A stretch of DNA of 64,000 nucleotides, from NCBI GenBank assembly GCA_900540475.1, contig UQGG01000035.1, forward strand, positions 18,425-82,424. Direction: 5' to 3'. Each line of letters opens with the position of its first letter. Position 1 is the first letter of the stretch. Source of the stretch: an uncultured Robinsoniella sp. GTDB taxonomy: Bacteria > Bacillota > Clostridia > Lachnospirales > Lachnospiraceae. Positions 42,585 to 50,137 of this stretch are shown piece after piece. A model generated the notes under the pieces. The model was given only the letters and a program-made list of their open reading frames with translations. It searched no databases and was not told where the DNA came from. The position numbers and the translations under genes are program-made.

Positions 42585-44225
42585 TTATTGGTTTACCTGA
42601 TAGTAAGCCTCCGTCACCTGATCCAGCTCTTCCTTTAATTTCAGCACATTATCACCTTTTTTTGGCTTGCGCAGCCGCATACTCAATTCTGCCATTTTCA
42701 TACTGAGCAGTGTCTTATCAAGCTGCAGCACTTCTTTCGGTTTGGATGCACGTTCTTTTTCCTGCTCATAAGCTTCCCAGTTTCCCTCGAAAGTCTCTAA
42801 TTTTCCTTTCTCCAGAAATACCAATCGGTCCGCCGTGTTTTTAGCCAGACTTCTGTCATGGGTGACGATCAGCATGGTCCCTTCCCACTTATCCAGCAGT
42901 CCTTCCAGCGCTTCTGCAGTATACATATCGATATGGTTCGTAGGTTCGTCCAGGATTAATACATTCACATCAGAAGCCATCAGCCTTGCCAGCATTACTT
43001 TCGCCCGTTCACCCCCTGATAACACGGAGACCGGTTTATGAATATGCTGTTCGGTGAGATAGAGATTTGCCAGAATACAGCGAATCACATGCTCCTTTAA
43101 ATTAGAGTCAGCCCTTACATTTTCCAAAACGGTCTTATTCATATCCAGTGTTTCATGTTCCTGTGAAAAATAACCAATTTTAACATCCGGATTCAAATAC
43201 ACAGAAGGATGATGTTCCATAATCTTTTTAATCAGCGTGGACTTTCCGGTCCCATTTGCCCCCATCATAACGGTACATTTATGCGCCTTCAATATCAGAT
43301 CTGCATCATCTAGAACCATCTTCTTCCCATACTGGACGGTCAGTCCCTGTATTCTCACTGCCGTCTTCCCGGACAGCGGATTATCCATACCCAGCCGCAT
43401 CACCACGGGAGCCAGTTCCTTCGGTTTTTCTTTAACCTCCAGCTTTTCCAGGCGTTTTTCCATGGCTTTGCCTCTGCTCTGAACATTTTTCTGCTGTTCT
43501 CTCGCCACACCCTTATACAGCATCCACTCACTGTGCCCCATCTGCTTTGGTGGTTTTAACATCTGGGATGCTTCATTCTTCACCTGATTCATGGCAATCG
43601 TGATCCTTTTACGCTCCTGCTGGTACTGCTCAAATTCGAACATTGCAAATTCCCGTTCCCGTTCTTTCTGCTCCTTCCACTGAGAATAGCGCCCGGGGAA
43701 CACACGAAGTTTCCCCTCCTCAATCTCCCAGATCGAGGTACATACTTTGTCCAGCAGATACCGGTCATGGGAAATCAATACAAAGGCGCCCCGGTATCCC
43801 ATAAGCATTTTTTCCAGCGTTTCTATCCCATTCACATCCAGATTGGTCGTTGGTTCATCTGCGAACAGAAGCCCGCTACCCTGGGATAAAGCCGCTGCGA
43901 TTGCCTGTCTTGTTTTCTCTCCGCCGCTTTTGCAGGCAGAATCTTTTATCTGCATCCGGCTGAGAAGCTGTGGGCTGACAAGCAGATTGTGCTGATCATC
44001 CGGCTCTTCCTGACACTGTTCAATCATGGCAATATCACAGTATCTGTTAATCTCTCCTTCATCTGCACGTTCACTTCCATACAGGATATGCAGTAACGTA
44101 CTTTTTCCTGCGCCGTTTAACCCCACCAGTCCAATGCGGTCTCCTTCTTCAATGGTAAGCCGGTCTATGCAGAACAACTCCTGAATCCCATAGCCTTTTT
44201 TTAAATTCTGTACTTTTAATAACAA
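42585..44225 (-). CDS. ABC-F ribosomal protection protein (Vga/CplR-like)
   Basis: Soluble twin-ATPase ABC-F protein, 546 residues, without membrane segments. The first ABC domain has GLNGAGKSTLLHILYG, a shortened region leading to signature SGGEKTR, and DEPTTNLD. A charged interdomain linker (about residues 175-270) carries the antibiotic-resistance determinant loop position, and the second ABC domain has GANGTGKSTLIKK, SGGERAKVM and DEPTNHID. The short first domain and C-terminal helical extension resemble Vga/CplR-type proteins protecting against pleuromutilins, lincosamides and streptogramin A rather than housekeeping EttA/Uup. The start is TTG 44225 with AGGAGGG upstream. Drug range is inference. 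Confidence 0.88.
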   Translation of the reverse strand: MLLKVQNLKKGYGIQELFCIDRLTIEEGDRIGLVGLNGAGKSTLLHILYGSERADEGEINRYCDIAMIEQCQEEPDDQHNLLVSPQLLSRMQIKDSACKSGGEKTRQAIAAALSQGSGLLFADEPTTNLDVNGIETLEKMLMGYRGAFVLISHDRYLLDKVCTSIWEIEEGKLRVFPGRYSQWKEQKEREREFAMFEFEQYQQERKRITIAMNQVKNEASQMLKPPKQMGHSEWMLYKGVAREQQKNVQSRGKAMEKRLEKLEVKEKPKELAPVVMRLGMDNPLSGKTAVRIQGLTVQYGKKMVLDDADLILKAHKCTVMMGANGTGKSTLIKKIMEHHPSVYLNPDVKIGYFSQEHETLDMNKTVLENVRADSNLKEHVIRCILANLYLTEQHIHKPVSVLSGGERAKVMLARLMASDVNVLILDEPTNHIDMYTAEALEGLLDKWEGTMLIVTHDRSLAKNTADRLVFLEKGKLETFEGNWEAYEQEKERASKPKEVLQLDKTLLSMKMAELSMRLRKPKKGDNVLKLKEELDQVTEAYYQVNQ

Positions 44226-44242
44226 AAAAATCCCTCCTAAAC

Positions 44243-44407
44243 ACTCTGTTCAGCAGGGAAATCAGCATACGAAAACAAGCAGGCAAAATGCACCTGTAAT
44301 ACAAACTATCCATACCCCTATCAAACTGAAAGAGTACTGGTTTACTTTGTAGCTTGTTCAATATTATCATAAATGATCCGTAAGCATAGATTCAGACTGA
44401 ACAGAGT
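44243..44407 (-). promoter_or_regulatory. Structured leader of the ABC-F gene (possible antibiotic-responsive attenuator)
   Basis: ACTCTGTTCAG at 44243-44253 is the exact complement of CTGAACAGAGT at 44397-44407. In the mRNA the 3' arm lies a few bases before the AGGAGGG site of the ABC-F gene and the 5' arm lies inside the small leader ORF at 44342-44473, so translation of the leader could open or close the pairing. A second frame starts at ATG 44311 (MDSLYYRCILPACF) and runs into the ABC-F gene. No strong terminator with T-run is seen. Confidence 0.55.
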
Positions 44408-44473
44408 AAATACAACAAATAAGACTAATTTTATCTTAGCCTTCATTTTCCATTTACTTTTCATAAGTTTCAT
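44342..44473 (-). CDS. 43-aa leader ORF upstream of the ABC-F gene
   Basis: ATG at 44473 with GAGG five bases upstream; stop TAA at 44342. The product has a basic start (MKLMKSKWKMKAKIK), one hydrophobic helix (LVLFVVFTLFSLNLCL) and a polar tail, so a small membrane peptide or a leader peptide whose translation senses ribosome-targeting drugs. It is 116 nt before the ABC-F start. Not recognised as a known family. Confidence 0.55.
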   Translation of the reverse strand: MKLMKSKWKMKAKIKLVLFVVFTLFSLNLCLRIIYDNIEQATK

Positions 44474-44629
44474 TCAGTCCTCAAATAATCATATTCTTAC
44501 AGACACCTCGTTCTTTCTAAGATGCAGTAGGCATAAAGCCATTGCTCTAAATTAGTTGTAATATATCACAGAAAGCGAAGGACGTCAATACGGTAAATCC
44601 ATTTTGTGAAAATCATTTTTCAGAAAATC

Positions 44630-44701
44630 GTAACAGTTCAGACAGCATGAACTGTTACACATCCAGCCCATTGAAATTTGCCTTCGGCGAAGGACTGGAT
44701 G
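44630..44701. other. Two adjacent perfect hairpins in the ABC-F/tetR intergenic region
   Basis: GTAACAGTTCA (44630-44640) and TGAACTGTTAC (44648-44658) form a perfect 11-bp stem with a 7-nt loop. Next to it CATCCAG (44660-44666) pairs with CTGGATG (44695-44701) enclosing CCTTCGGCGAAGG. Neither is followed by a T-run on the plus strand. The remainder of 44474-44736 shows no gene. Confidence 0.6.
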
Positions 44702-44736
44702 AAAATTGGGGGCAAAATTTTTGTCAAATTTTTCTC

Positions 44737-44765
44737 TTGACATGTGAACACTTGTTAACTATAAT
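44737..44765 (+). promoter_or_regulatory. Consensus promoter of the tetR-radical SAM operon
   Basis: TTGACA (44737-44742), exactly 17 bp, TATAAT (44760-44765): a perfect consensus sigma-A promoter. The spacer is occupied by the first operator. Confidence 0.9.
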
Positions 44766-44789
44766 ATCATTAAGTGAACAAACGTTAAC
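44744..44789 (+). promoter_or_regulatory. Two TetR-type operators
   Basis: GTGAACACTTGTTAAC (44744-44759) and GTGAACAAACGTTAAC (44774-44789) are two 16-bp imperfect palindromes, 30 bp apart. The first fills the -35/-10 spacer and the second lies at the start of transcription, the usual setting for autorepression by the TetR protein encoded 25 bp downstream. Confidence 0.8.
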
Positions 44790-44813
44790 TTTTTTTATTT
44801 AGAAAGGAGTACC

Positions 44814-45440
44814 ATGCCAAAACGTAATACAAAAGAACTGATCCTGCAGGAAGCACTGAGCCTGTTTTCTGATAATGGATATGATGGTGTATCTGTACGG
44901 GAGATTTCGGGAGCTGTTGGTATCCGTGAAAGTGCCCTCTACAGGCATTTTAAAAACAAACAGGATATATTTGATACCATTATCAAACGGATTGAAGGAC
45001 AATATGCAATTGTAGCCCAGGAATTTCATATTCCCGACGGTGATCTGTCCCAGGTGGCAGGAGCCTATATTAAGAATGGTCTAAATCCTTTAAAAGAAAT
45101 GACAAAGTCCATGTTTTTATTCTGGTTAAAATCCGAAGAAGCTTCTAAATTCCGACGGATGTTAACCATAGAACAGTTTAAAAGCACCAAGGCGGGTGAA
45201 ACTTTTCATTCGTTTTTCTTCCGCTTGCCCCTAGAGTTTCAAACCCAGCTGTTCGGAGAAATGGTCAAAAGAAAATATTTTAAAGAGTTGGATCCAAAGA
45301 TTCTGGCACTGAATTTTTATTCACCCATCTTTCTGCTGATCAATCAGTATGATAATCATCCCGAACTGGAAGCAGAGGCACTGCAATTATTAGAGAAGCA
45401 TATCGACCAATTTGAACTGCTCAACCGCACACCACATTGA
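44814..45440 (+). CDS. TetR-family transcriptional regulator
   Basis: 208 residues. The N-terminal TetR HTH is clear: LILQEALSLFSDNGYDGVSVREISGAVGIRESALYRHFKNKQDIFD (about residues 10-54). The rest is a helical ligand-binding domain of unknown ligand. Strong AAAGGAG site before the ATG. It sits behind a consensus promoter with two operators and its stop codon overlaps the upstream edge of the radical SAM gene, so it probably controls itself and that enzyme. Confidence 0.93.
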   Translation: MPKRNTKELILQEALSLFSDNGYDGVSVREISGAVGIRESALYRHFKNKQDIFDTIIKRIEGQYAIVAQEFHIPDGDLSQVAGAYIKNGLNPLKEMTKSMFLFWLKSEEASKFRRMLTIEQFKSTKAGETFHSFFFRLPLEFQTQLFGEMVKRKYFKELDPKILALNFYSPIFLLINQYDNHPELEAEALQLLEKHIDQFELLNRTPH

Positions 45441-45451
45441 AAGGGAACGCT

Positions 45452-46522
45452 ATGGATATTAGTTTATTTATGAATCAGGGCATCCTGTCTATTGCCCGGA
45501 CTGCAGCTAAATTTTATTTTACGGATAAGAAAAACCGCCGCTTTATAATGGATTTCACACCTCAGCTTACGAGAAACGCAAAAATAAGAGCCGAACAGGA
45601 ACAAAGAGGCATCCATATTCCCCCTTTCCTGATTGCAAGCATTGCTTCCCGCTGCAACCTCCATTGTACCGGGTGTTATGCCAGGGCTGACGGGGCGTGC
45701 AGCGACCATCAGCAGAAAACTGAAATGGATGTCTCCCACTGGAAAAGTATATTTGAACAGGCTAATGCACTTGGCATATCCTTTATCCTTCTGGCAGGAG
45801 GTGAGCCGCTTCTTCGCAAAGATATCCTCTCCCTGGCGGGGAACTATCCCGATATTATCTTTCCCGTATTTACAAACGGCACATTGATTGACGGGGCGTA
45901 CATAGATTTGTTTCACAACTGCCGCAATTTAATCCCGGTGCTCAGTATGGAAGGTACTGCTGCTGACACCGACCTGCGAAGAGGCCCAGGCATCGCTGAT
46001 CAGCTCTCCGAAGTTATGTCTGAGCTAAAGCAACGGCAAATATTGTATGGCACCTCTGTCACCGTTACCCACCACAACCTGGAATACGTAACCGGCAGAA
46101 AATTTGTTGACGAACTTCAAAGCCAGGGCTGCAGCATCATCTTTTATGTGGAATATGTTCCGGTTGAAAAAGGAACGGAATCTCTGGTCTTAACCGATGA
46201 CGATCTAAACCTGTTACAGGCAAATGTACAGGAATTAAAAGCAGATTGCGAAAAAATGATTATTTTGTCATTTCCGGGGGATGAAGCAGCCATGGGCGGC
46301 TGTCTTGCAGCAGGACGGGGATTCTTCCATATTAATCCAGCAGGTGGCGCAGAACCATGTCCTTTTTCACCATATTCAAAGTTAAACCTGACCCAGGCCT
46401 CTCTCTTAGAAGTTCTGCAGTCAGATTTCTTTGAAAAAGTAAGGGCGATTGAAGAAAAAGCAGACATCCATCAAGGGGGATGTACGCTGTTTGCCTACCG
46501 GCAGGAAGTGGAAAACATTTAG
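45452..46522 (+). CDS. Radical SAM protein with C-terminal SPASM-like cysteines
   Basis: 356 residues. The radical SAM cluster motif is Cys68-x3-Cys72-x2-Cys75 (CNLHCTGC), followed by LLAGGEPLLRKDI (SAM-binding GGE) and VFTNGTLID. Three or more cysteines near the C-terminus (MGGCLAAGRGF, AEPCPFSP, GGCTLFA) suggest an auxiliary cluster of SPASM/Twitch type. Substrate unknown; such enzymes modify peptides, cofactors or haem. The start is ATG 45452 after AAAGGG; the frame opens at a TTG overlapping the tetR stop. No precursor peptide gene is visible next to it. Confidence 0.85.
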   Translation: MDISLFMNQGILSIARTAAKFYFTDKKNRRFIMDFTPQLTRNAKIRAEQEQRGIHIPPFLIASIASRCNLHCTGCYARADGACSDHQQKTEMDVSHWKSIFEQANALGISFILLAGGEPLLRKDILSLAGNYPDIIFPVFTNGTLIDGAYIDLFHNCRNLIPVLSMEGTAADTDLRRGPGIADQLSEVMSELKQRQILYGTSVTVTHHNLEYVTGRKFVDELQSQGCSIIFYVEYVPVEKGTESLVLTDDDLNLLQANVQELKADCEKMIILSFPGDEAAMGGCLAAGRGFFHINPAGGAEPCPFSPYSKLNLTQASLLEVLQSDFFEKVRAIEEKADIHQGGCTLFAYRQEVENI

Positions 46523-46559
46523 AGGCTTAAAGTGGAGCTTATGGATCATATTGATACAA

Positions 46560-46604
46560 AAAGAATAAGCATATAATCGGCAAATAATTATATGCTTATT
46601 CTTT
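46560..46604. terminator. Bidirectional terminator after the radical SAM gene
   Basis: A perfect 18-bp inverted repeat (AAAGAATAAGCATATAAT at 46560-46577 against 46587-46604) has a 9-nt loop. T-rich sequence follows on both strands, so it can end the rightward tetR operon and the leftward kdgK transcript. Confidence 0.85.
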
Positions 46605-46774
46605 CATTTTACATTTTAGGATTGATCTATTTATACATCCTGTTCTGTCAGATACACCTAATTGTCTATAACGTTTGAATCCCCAATATAGACACAGGAT
46701 GTTTTCATAGCTTATATGATCATGGCATTATCTCTGTTTCACATTTATAATTCCGCTGGTTTTCAAGCAATTTC

Positions 46775-47800
46775 TTATCTCTGTACACGTCCTGATCCGT
46801 CTCCGCCGGCAAGTTTCATCACTTCATCAACGGATACCTGATTGAAGTCACCTTCAATGCTGTGCTTCAGACAGCTTGCTGCAACTGCAAATTCAATGGT
46901 CTGCTGGGGTGCAAAATCATTTAAGCATGCGTAGATTAATCCGCCACCGAAGGAATCCCCTCCGCCTACACGGTCTACGATATGCATGAGATAGCTCTTG
47001 CTGAAGTAGAAATCACTTCCGTCATAAAGCATGGCTGCCCAATTGTTGTCATTTGCAGAAATGGAGCCGCGAAGGGTAATTGCCACTTTAGAGAATCCAA
47101 ATCTCTCAGCCAGCTGTTTGGCAACATCTTTATATCCCTCATGGTTTACTTTTCCGGAAGTTACATCTGTATTTGCTGCTTTGATCCCGAATACATCGCT
47201 GGCATCTTCCTCATTTGCAATACATACATCCACGTATTTACAAAGTTCACCCATTACCTGGCCCGCTTTTTCTTTTGACCAGAGCTTGTTGCGGTAATTC
47301 AAATCACAGCTTACAGTAATACCTTTTTCCTTTGCTTTTTTGCAGGCTTCCAGACAGATTTCTGTTACATTGTCTCCTAATGCAGGAGTAATTCCGGTAA
47401 AATGGAACCAATTTGCTCCTTCAAAAATCTGATCCCAGTCAAAATCCGCAGTGGTTGCTGCTGCTATGGAAGAACCGGCACGGTCATAGATTACTTTACT
47501 TGGTCTCTGGCTTGCACCTTTTTCCAGAAAATAGATGCCCACTCGGTCTCCGCCTCTTGTGATATAAGAAGTATCCACTCCAAATCTGCGAAGAGAATTC
47601 ACTCCCGCCTGGCCAATTTCGTGTTTGGGAAGCTTGGTGACAAAAGCTGCGTCCAGTCCATAATTCGCCAGGGAAACAGCTACATTTGCTTCTCCTCCGC
47701 CATAAGTCGCACCATAATTTTCAGCCTGCACAAACCGGTAATATCCTTCCGGTGCCAGTCTCAGCATAATTTCTCCAAATGTTATTACTTTCTTGCTCAT
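46775..47800 (-). CDS. kdgK: 2-keto-3-deoxygluconate kinase (PfkB family)
   Basis: PfkB-type sugar kinase of 341 residues: N-terminal ITFGEIMLRLAPEGYYRFVQA, GGGEANVAVSLA (first PfkB signature) and the catalytic-base region VDRVGGGDSFGGGL near residue 280. The N-terminal style (GEIMLRL-P) and the adjacent KDPG aldolase support phosphorylation of 2-keto-3-deoxygluconate in the lower Entner-Doudoroff or hexuronate pathway. AGGAGG precedes the ATG. It lies 100 bp after the aldolase gene, same strand. Confidence 0.88.
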   Translation of the reverse strand: MSKKVITFGEIMLRLAPEGYYRFVQAENYGATYGGGEANVAVSLANYGLDAAFVTKLPKHEIGQAGVNSLRRFGVDTSYITRGGDRVGIYFLEKGASQRPSKVIYDRAGSSIAAATTADFDWDQIFEGANWFHFTGITPALGDNVTEICLEACKKAKEKGITVSCDLNYRNKLWSKEKAGQVMGELCKYVDVCIANEEDASDVFGIKAANTDVTSGKVNHEGYKDVAKQLAERFGFSKVAITLRGSISANDNNWAAMLYDGSDFYFSKSYLMHIVDRVGGGDSFGGGLIYACLNDFAPQQTIEFAVAASCLKHSIEGDFNQVSVDEVMKLAGGDGSGRVQR

Positions 47801-47901
47801 ATTTTATTTCCTCCGTAAATTTAATCTGAATAGTAAACCTGTATTAATAATGTGTATGAAAAATTCTATATTAGGGTTCTGAAAAATCTATGGATTTCCT
47901 C

Positions 47902-48864
47902 TTATTTTCTCACTAAATGTACTGCAAATCCGCCAAACTCGCCTTCTAAATAAATCGCGATCAAGTTTCCTTTTTCATCACATTTTGCTGATTCTTCATT
48001 GAAGGTAACGCCCTGTTTGCCCAAATGGTAAACTGCCCTGTCGATGTAATTGGTTTTGACTGCGATATGCCCGTTCGTTCCATAACCTGGTGTATTCATC
48101 ACTTCCACTGCACTGCCGGCAAAAACAGAAGAATTGCCAGCCTTCTTTGCAAATCCAAAGATCTGCTCAAATGAAGCTGCTGTGTTTACCGCTTCATCTT
48201 TATCAGCAGCATTGATACCAACATGCGCCAATTCGAAACCAAGCATTGCGGTCACTGCTTCTTTCGTCATATCCCTTATTTTATCAAATTCCCCTGCTGT
48301 GATCATATCTTTGCTTACCATCCAGCTGCCGCCACAGGCAATAATCTTCGGGAAGTTTAAGTAATCAATCAGGTTTTTTGCATTAATGCCGCCTGTTGGC
48401 ATGAACTTCATATTTACATAAGGCGCTGCCATAGCTTTGATTTTGGCAAGACCGCCGGACGCCTCTGCCGGGAAAAATTTAACAACTTCCAGACCTAACT
48501 CAATGGCCTGTTCAATATCAGTAGGACTTGAGGTTCCCGGTGTAATTGGAATGTTTTTATCCACACAGTATTTTACTACTTTTGGATTCAATCCCGGGCT
48601 TACAATAAATTTCGCACCTGCTGCCACTGCACGGTCTACCTGCTCCGTAGTCAGCACAGTTCCCGCTCCTACCAGCATTTCCGGAAATTCCTGTGCCATT
48701 ATGCGGATAGACTCCTCTGCGGCTGCCGTACGGAATGTAACTTCCGCACATGGAAGTCCTCCTTCGCAGAGTGCCTGTGCCAGTGGTTTTGCATCTTTTG
48801 CGTCATCTAATGCGATTACCGGTACAATTCCCATTTTGGAAATCTCTTTTAAAATTTCATTCAT
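47902..48864 (-). CDS. KDPG/KHG aldolase with fused C-terminal VOC-like domain
   Basis: Residues 1-210 are a class I 2-keto-3-deoxy-6-phosphogluconate aldolase: EVTFRTAAAEESI, VGAGTVLT, the Schiff-base lysine region AKFIVSPGLNPKVV, and KFFPAEASGG, PTGGIN. The normal enzyme ends there. A further 110 residues (ELAHVGINAADKDEA to AVHLVRK) resemble a glyoxalase/VOC beta-alpha fold, with HVGIN near its start and GGFAVHLV at its end. The reaction splits KDPG into pyruvate and glyceraldehyde 3-phosphate; the extra domain's role is unknown. ATG follows AAGGAGG. Confidence 0.88.
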   Translation of the reverse strand: MNEILKEISKMGIVPVIALDDAKDAKPLAQALCEGGLPCAEVTFRTAAAEESIRIMAQEFPEMLVGAGTVLTTEQVDRAVAAGAKFIVSPGLNPKVVKYCVDKNIPITPGTSSPTDIEQAIELGLEVVKFFPAEASGGLAKIKAMAAPYVNMKFMPTGGINAKNLIDYLNFPKIIACGGSWMVSKDMITAGEFDKIRDMTKEAVTAMLGFELAHVGINAADKDEAVNTAASFEQIFGFAKKAGNSSVFAGSAVEVMNTPGYGTNGHIAVKTNYIDRAVYHLGKQGVTFNEESAKCDEKGNLIAIYLEGEFGGFAVHLVRK

Positions 48865-48892
48865 GATATAAATCCTCCTTATTATAGATCTT

Positions 48893-49090
48893 GATTTGTA
48901 TTTTGTTTTGCATTTTGTATTGCATTTTGTTTTGCACTACATTTTACTTTTTGTTTTGCATTTTGTACTATACTTTGTTTTGCTTTTTGTTTTGCTTTTT
49001 GTTTTGTATTTTGTTTTACGCTTTGTTTTTAGCTTTGTTCTAGGCTTTGTACTTCGCTTTATACTTCGCTTTGTTTACTCTTTGATCTAC
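48893..49090. repeat. 12-bp degenerate minisatellite
   Basis: About sixteen diverged copies of a 12-bp unit close to TTTTGTTTTGCA are arrayed in tandem. Read in one plus frame it would give Phe-Val-Leu-x over and over, but there is no ribosome site and no credible start, so I do not treat it as a gene. It lies in the leader between the promoter at 49143-49171 and the aldolase gene. Confidence 0.85.
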
Positions 49091-49092
49091 AT

Positions 49093-49115
49093 ATAGTTTC
49101 GTATTATGAAACTAT
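49093..49115. promoter_or_regulatory. Palindromic operator candidate for the KDG operon
   Basis: ATAGTTTC (49093-49100) and GAAACTAT (49108-49115) form a perfect 8-bp inverted repeat around GTATTAT, about 20-40 bp downstream of the predicted start. It is suited to binding a dimeric repressor; no regulator gene for it is visible nearby. Confidence 0.6.
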
Positions 49116-49142
49116 GTTTTAAATTACGATACCTTTAATTGC

Positions 49143-49171
49143 ATTATAGGTAGAAACGCAGAAAATGTCAA
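49143..49171 (-). promoter_or_regulatory. Consensus promoter of the KDPG aldolase-kdgK operon
   Basis: Minus-strand TTGACA (49166-49171), 17 bp, TATAAT (49143-49148): a perfect consensus. It would give an untranslated leader of about 270 nt containing the operator and the minisatellite. Confidence 0.85.
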
Positions 49172-49233
49172 TAGGGAATTTATACTTTTTTTCATATCCT
49201 GTCCGGCTCATGTCATTTTATTTTATATCAAAA

Positions 49234-49280
49234 AGAACAACCTCAGCTTCCAGTATTTTACTGTTCAGTGAGGTTGTTCT
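49234..49280. terminator. Strong stem-loop upstream of the VTT gene
   Basis: AGAACAACCTCA (49234-49245) is exactly complementary to 49269-49280, with an inner CAGTA/TACTG stem. On the minus strand it is followed by TTTTTGATATAA, resembling a terminator for leftward read-through; on the plus strand there is no gene to terminate. The rest of 49281-49523 is AT-rich with no gene. Confidence 0.6.
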
Positions 49281-49523
49281 GTATCTGGTAAAAACTTATT
49301 AGATTCTTTACAACTTTGTCAGGATTTTTTAAGAATTACATCCAGTGATTCTTAACATTTATGATATATTCTATATTTAATAAATAACATTCACATATTC
49401 TGGCTTAAAAAACAAAAGCTACTATAATAAGTCAAGACTTTACAGAAACTGGCCGGATATATATTAATATAAGAATACATTGCATTTGTAAGAATAAATA
49501 GAAACGAAACAAGGAGATCCTCT

Positions 49524-50123
49524 ATGGCTGAAAAATTAAAGAATCACATTCCCCTTATAACAAATATGATAACCGTGCTGACTGTTGTCCTCTGTATCAT
49601 ATTTGCGGTATATGGGTACCGCGCAGGCATTTTTGAATCAAAAGAATCTCTGACTGCTTTTATTAAGGGTCTTGGCTTGTGGGGACCGCTTGTATTTATG
49701 TTTATTCAGGCTTTACAGGTGGTAATACCGGTTCTTCCCGGATTTGTAACATGTATTGTAGGCGCCCTGGTATTCGGGCCTGTTATGGGATTCGTTTATA
49801 GCTATATCGGTATGTGCATCGGTTCCATCCTTGCTTTTATCATTGCCCGCAGATACGGAATTGACTTTGTCAAAAAATTTGTGAGTGAAAAAACATACGA
49901 TAAATACGCATCCTGGCTGGAGAAAGGAAAGAAATTCGACATCTTTTTCATGCTTGCTATTTTCCTTCCGGCTGCTCCCGACGATCTGCTCTGTTTTATC
50001 GCCGGGCTCACCCGGATGCACTGGAAGAAATTCACAACAATTATCCTTCTTGGAAAGCCCTGGGTGATCGCTGCCTACAGTATCGGAACCGCCGGCATGA
50101 TCCATGCGATCCATTTTTTCTAA
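49524..50123 (+). CDS. VTT/TVP38-TMEM64 (DedA-like) membrane protein
   Basis: 199 residues, about five hydrophobic segments. The VTT-domain features are a first helix, GPLVFMFIQALQVVIPVLPG, then FVTCIVGALVFGPVMGFVYSYIGMCIGSILAFIIARRYG, with the reentrant-loop proline and the Gly/Arg-rich FxxARxxG pattern. Relatives include B. subtilis YtxB/YdjX-type proteins; some move lipids across the membrane, but the role of this one is unknown. AAGGAGA precedes the ATG. It is convergent with the kinase gene, with only 14 bp between stops. Confidence 0.87.
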   Translation: MAEKLKNHIPLITNMITVLTVVLCIIFAVYGYRAGIFESKESLTAFIKGLGLWGPLVFMFIQALQVVIPVLPGFVTCIVGALVFGPVMGFVYSYIGMCIGSILAFIIARRYGIDFVKKFVSEKTYDKYASWLEKGKKFDIFFMLAIFLPAAPDDLLCFIAGLTRMHWKKFTTIILLGKPWVIAAYSIGTAGMIHAIHFF

Positions 50124-50137
50124 AATGAATACGTTAG

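Noticed and set aside
44149..44313. Second leader frame from ATG 44311 overlapping the ABC-F start
   Set aside because: GGGG is only one base from the ATG and the frame runs 76 nt into the ABC-F gene; kept only as a remark on the leader.
48893..49090. CRISPR-like array
   Set aside because: Units are 12 bp, contiguous and degenerate, without spacers, and no cas genes are nearby.
48896..49096. 66-codon plus-strand frame encoding repeated Phe-Val-Leu-x
   Set aside because: It is a by-product of the 12-bp repeat; there is no ribosome site and no ATG start, and composition follows the repeat unit.
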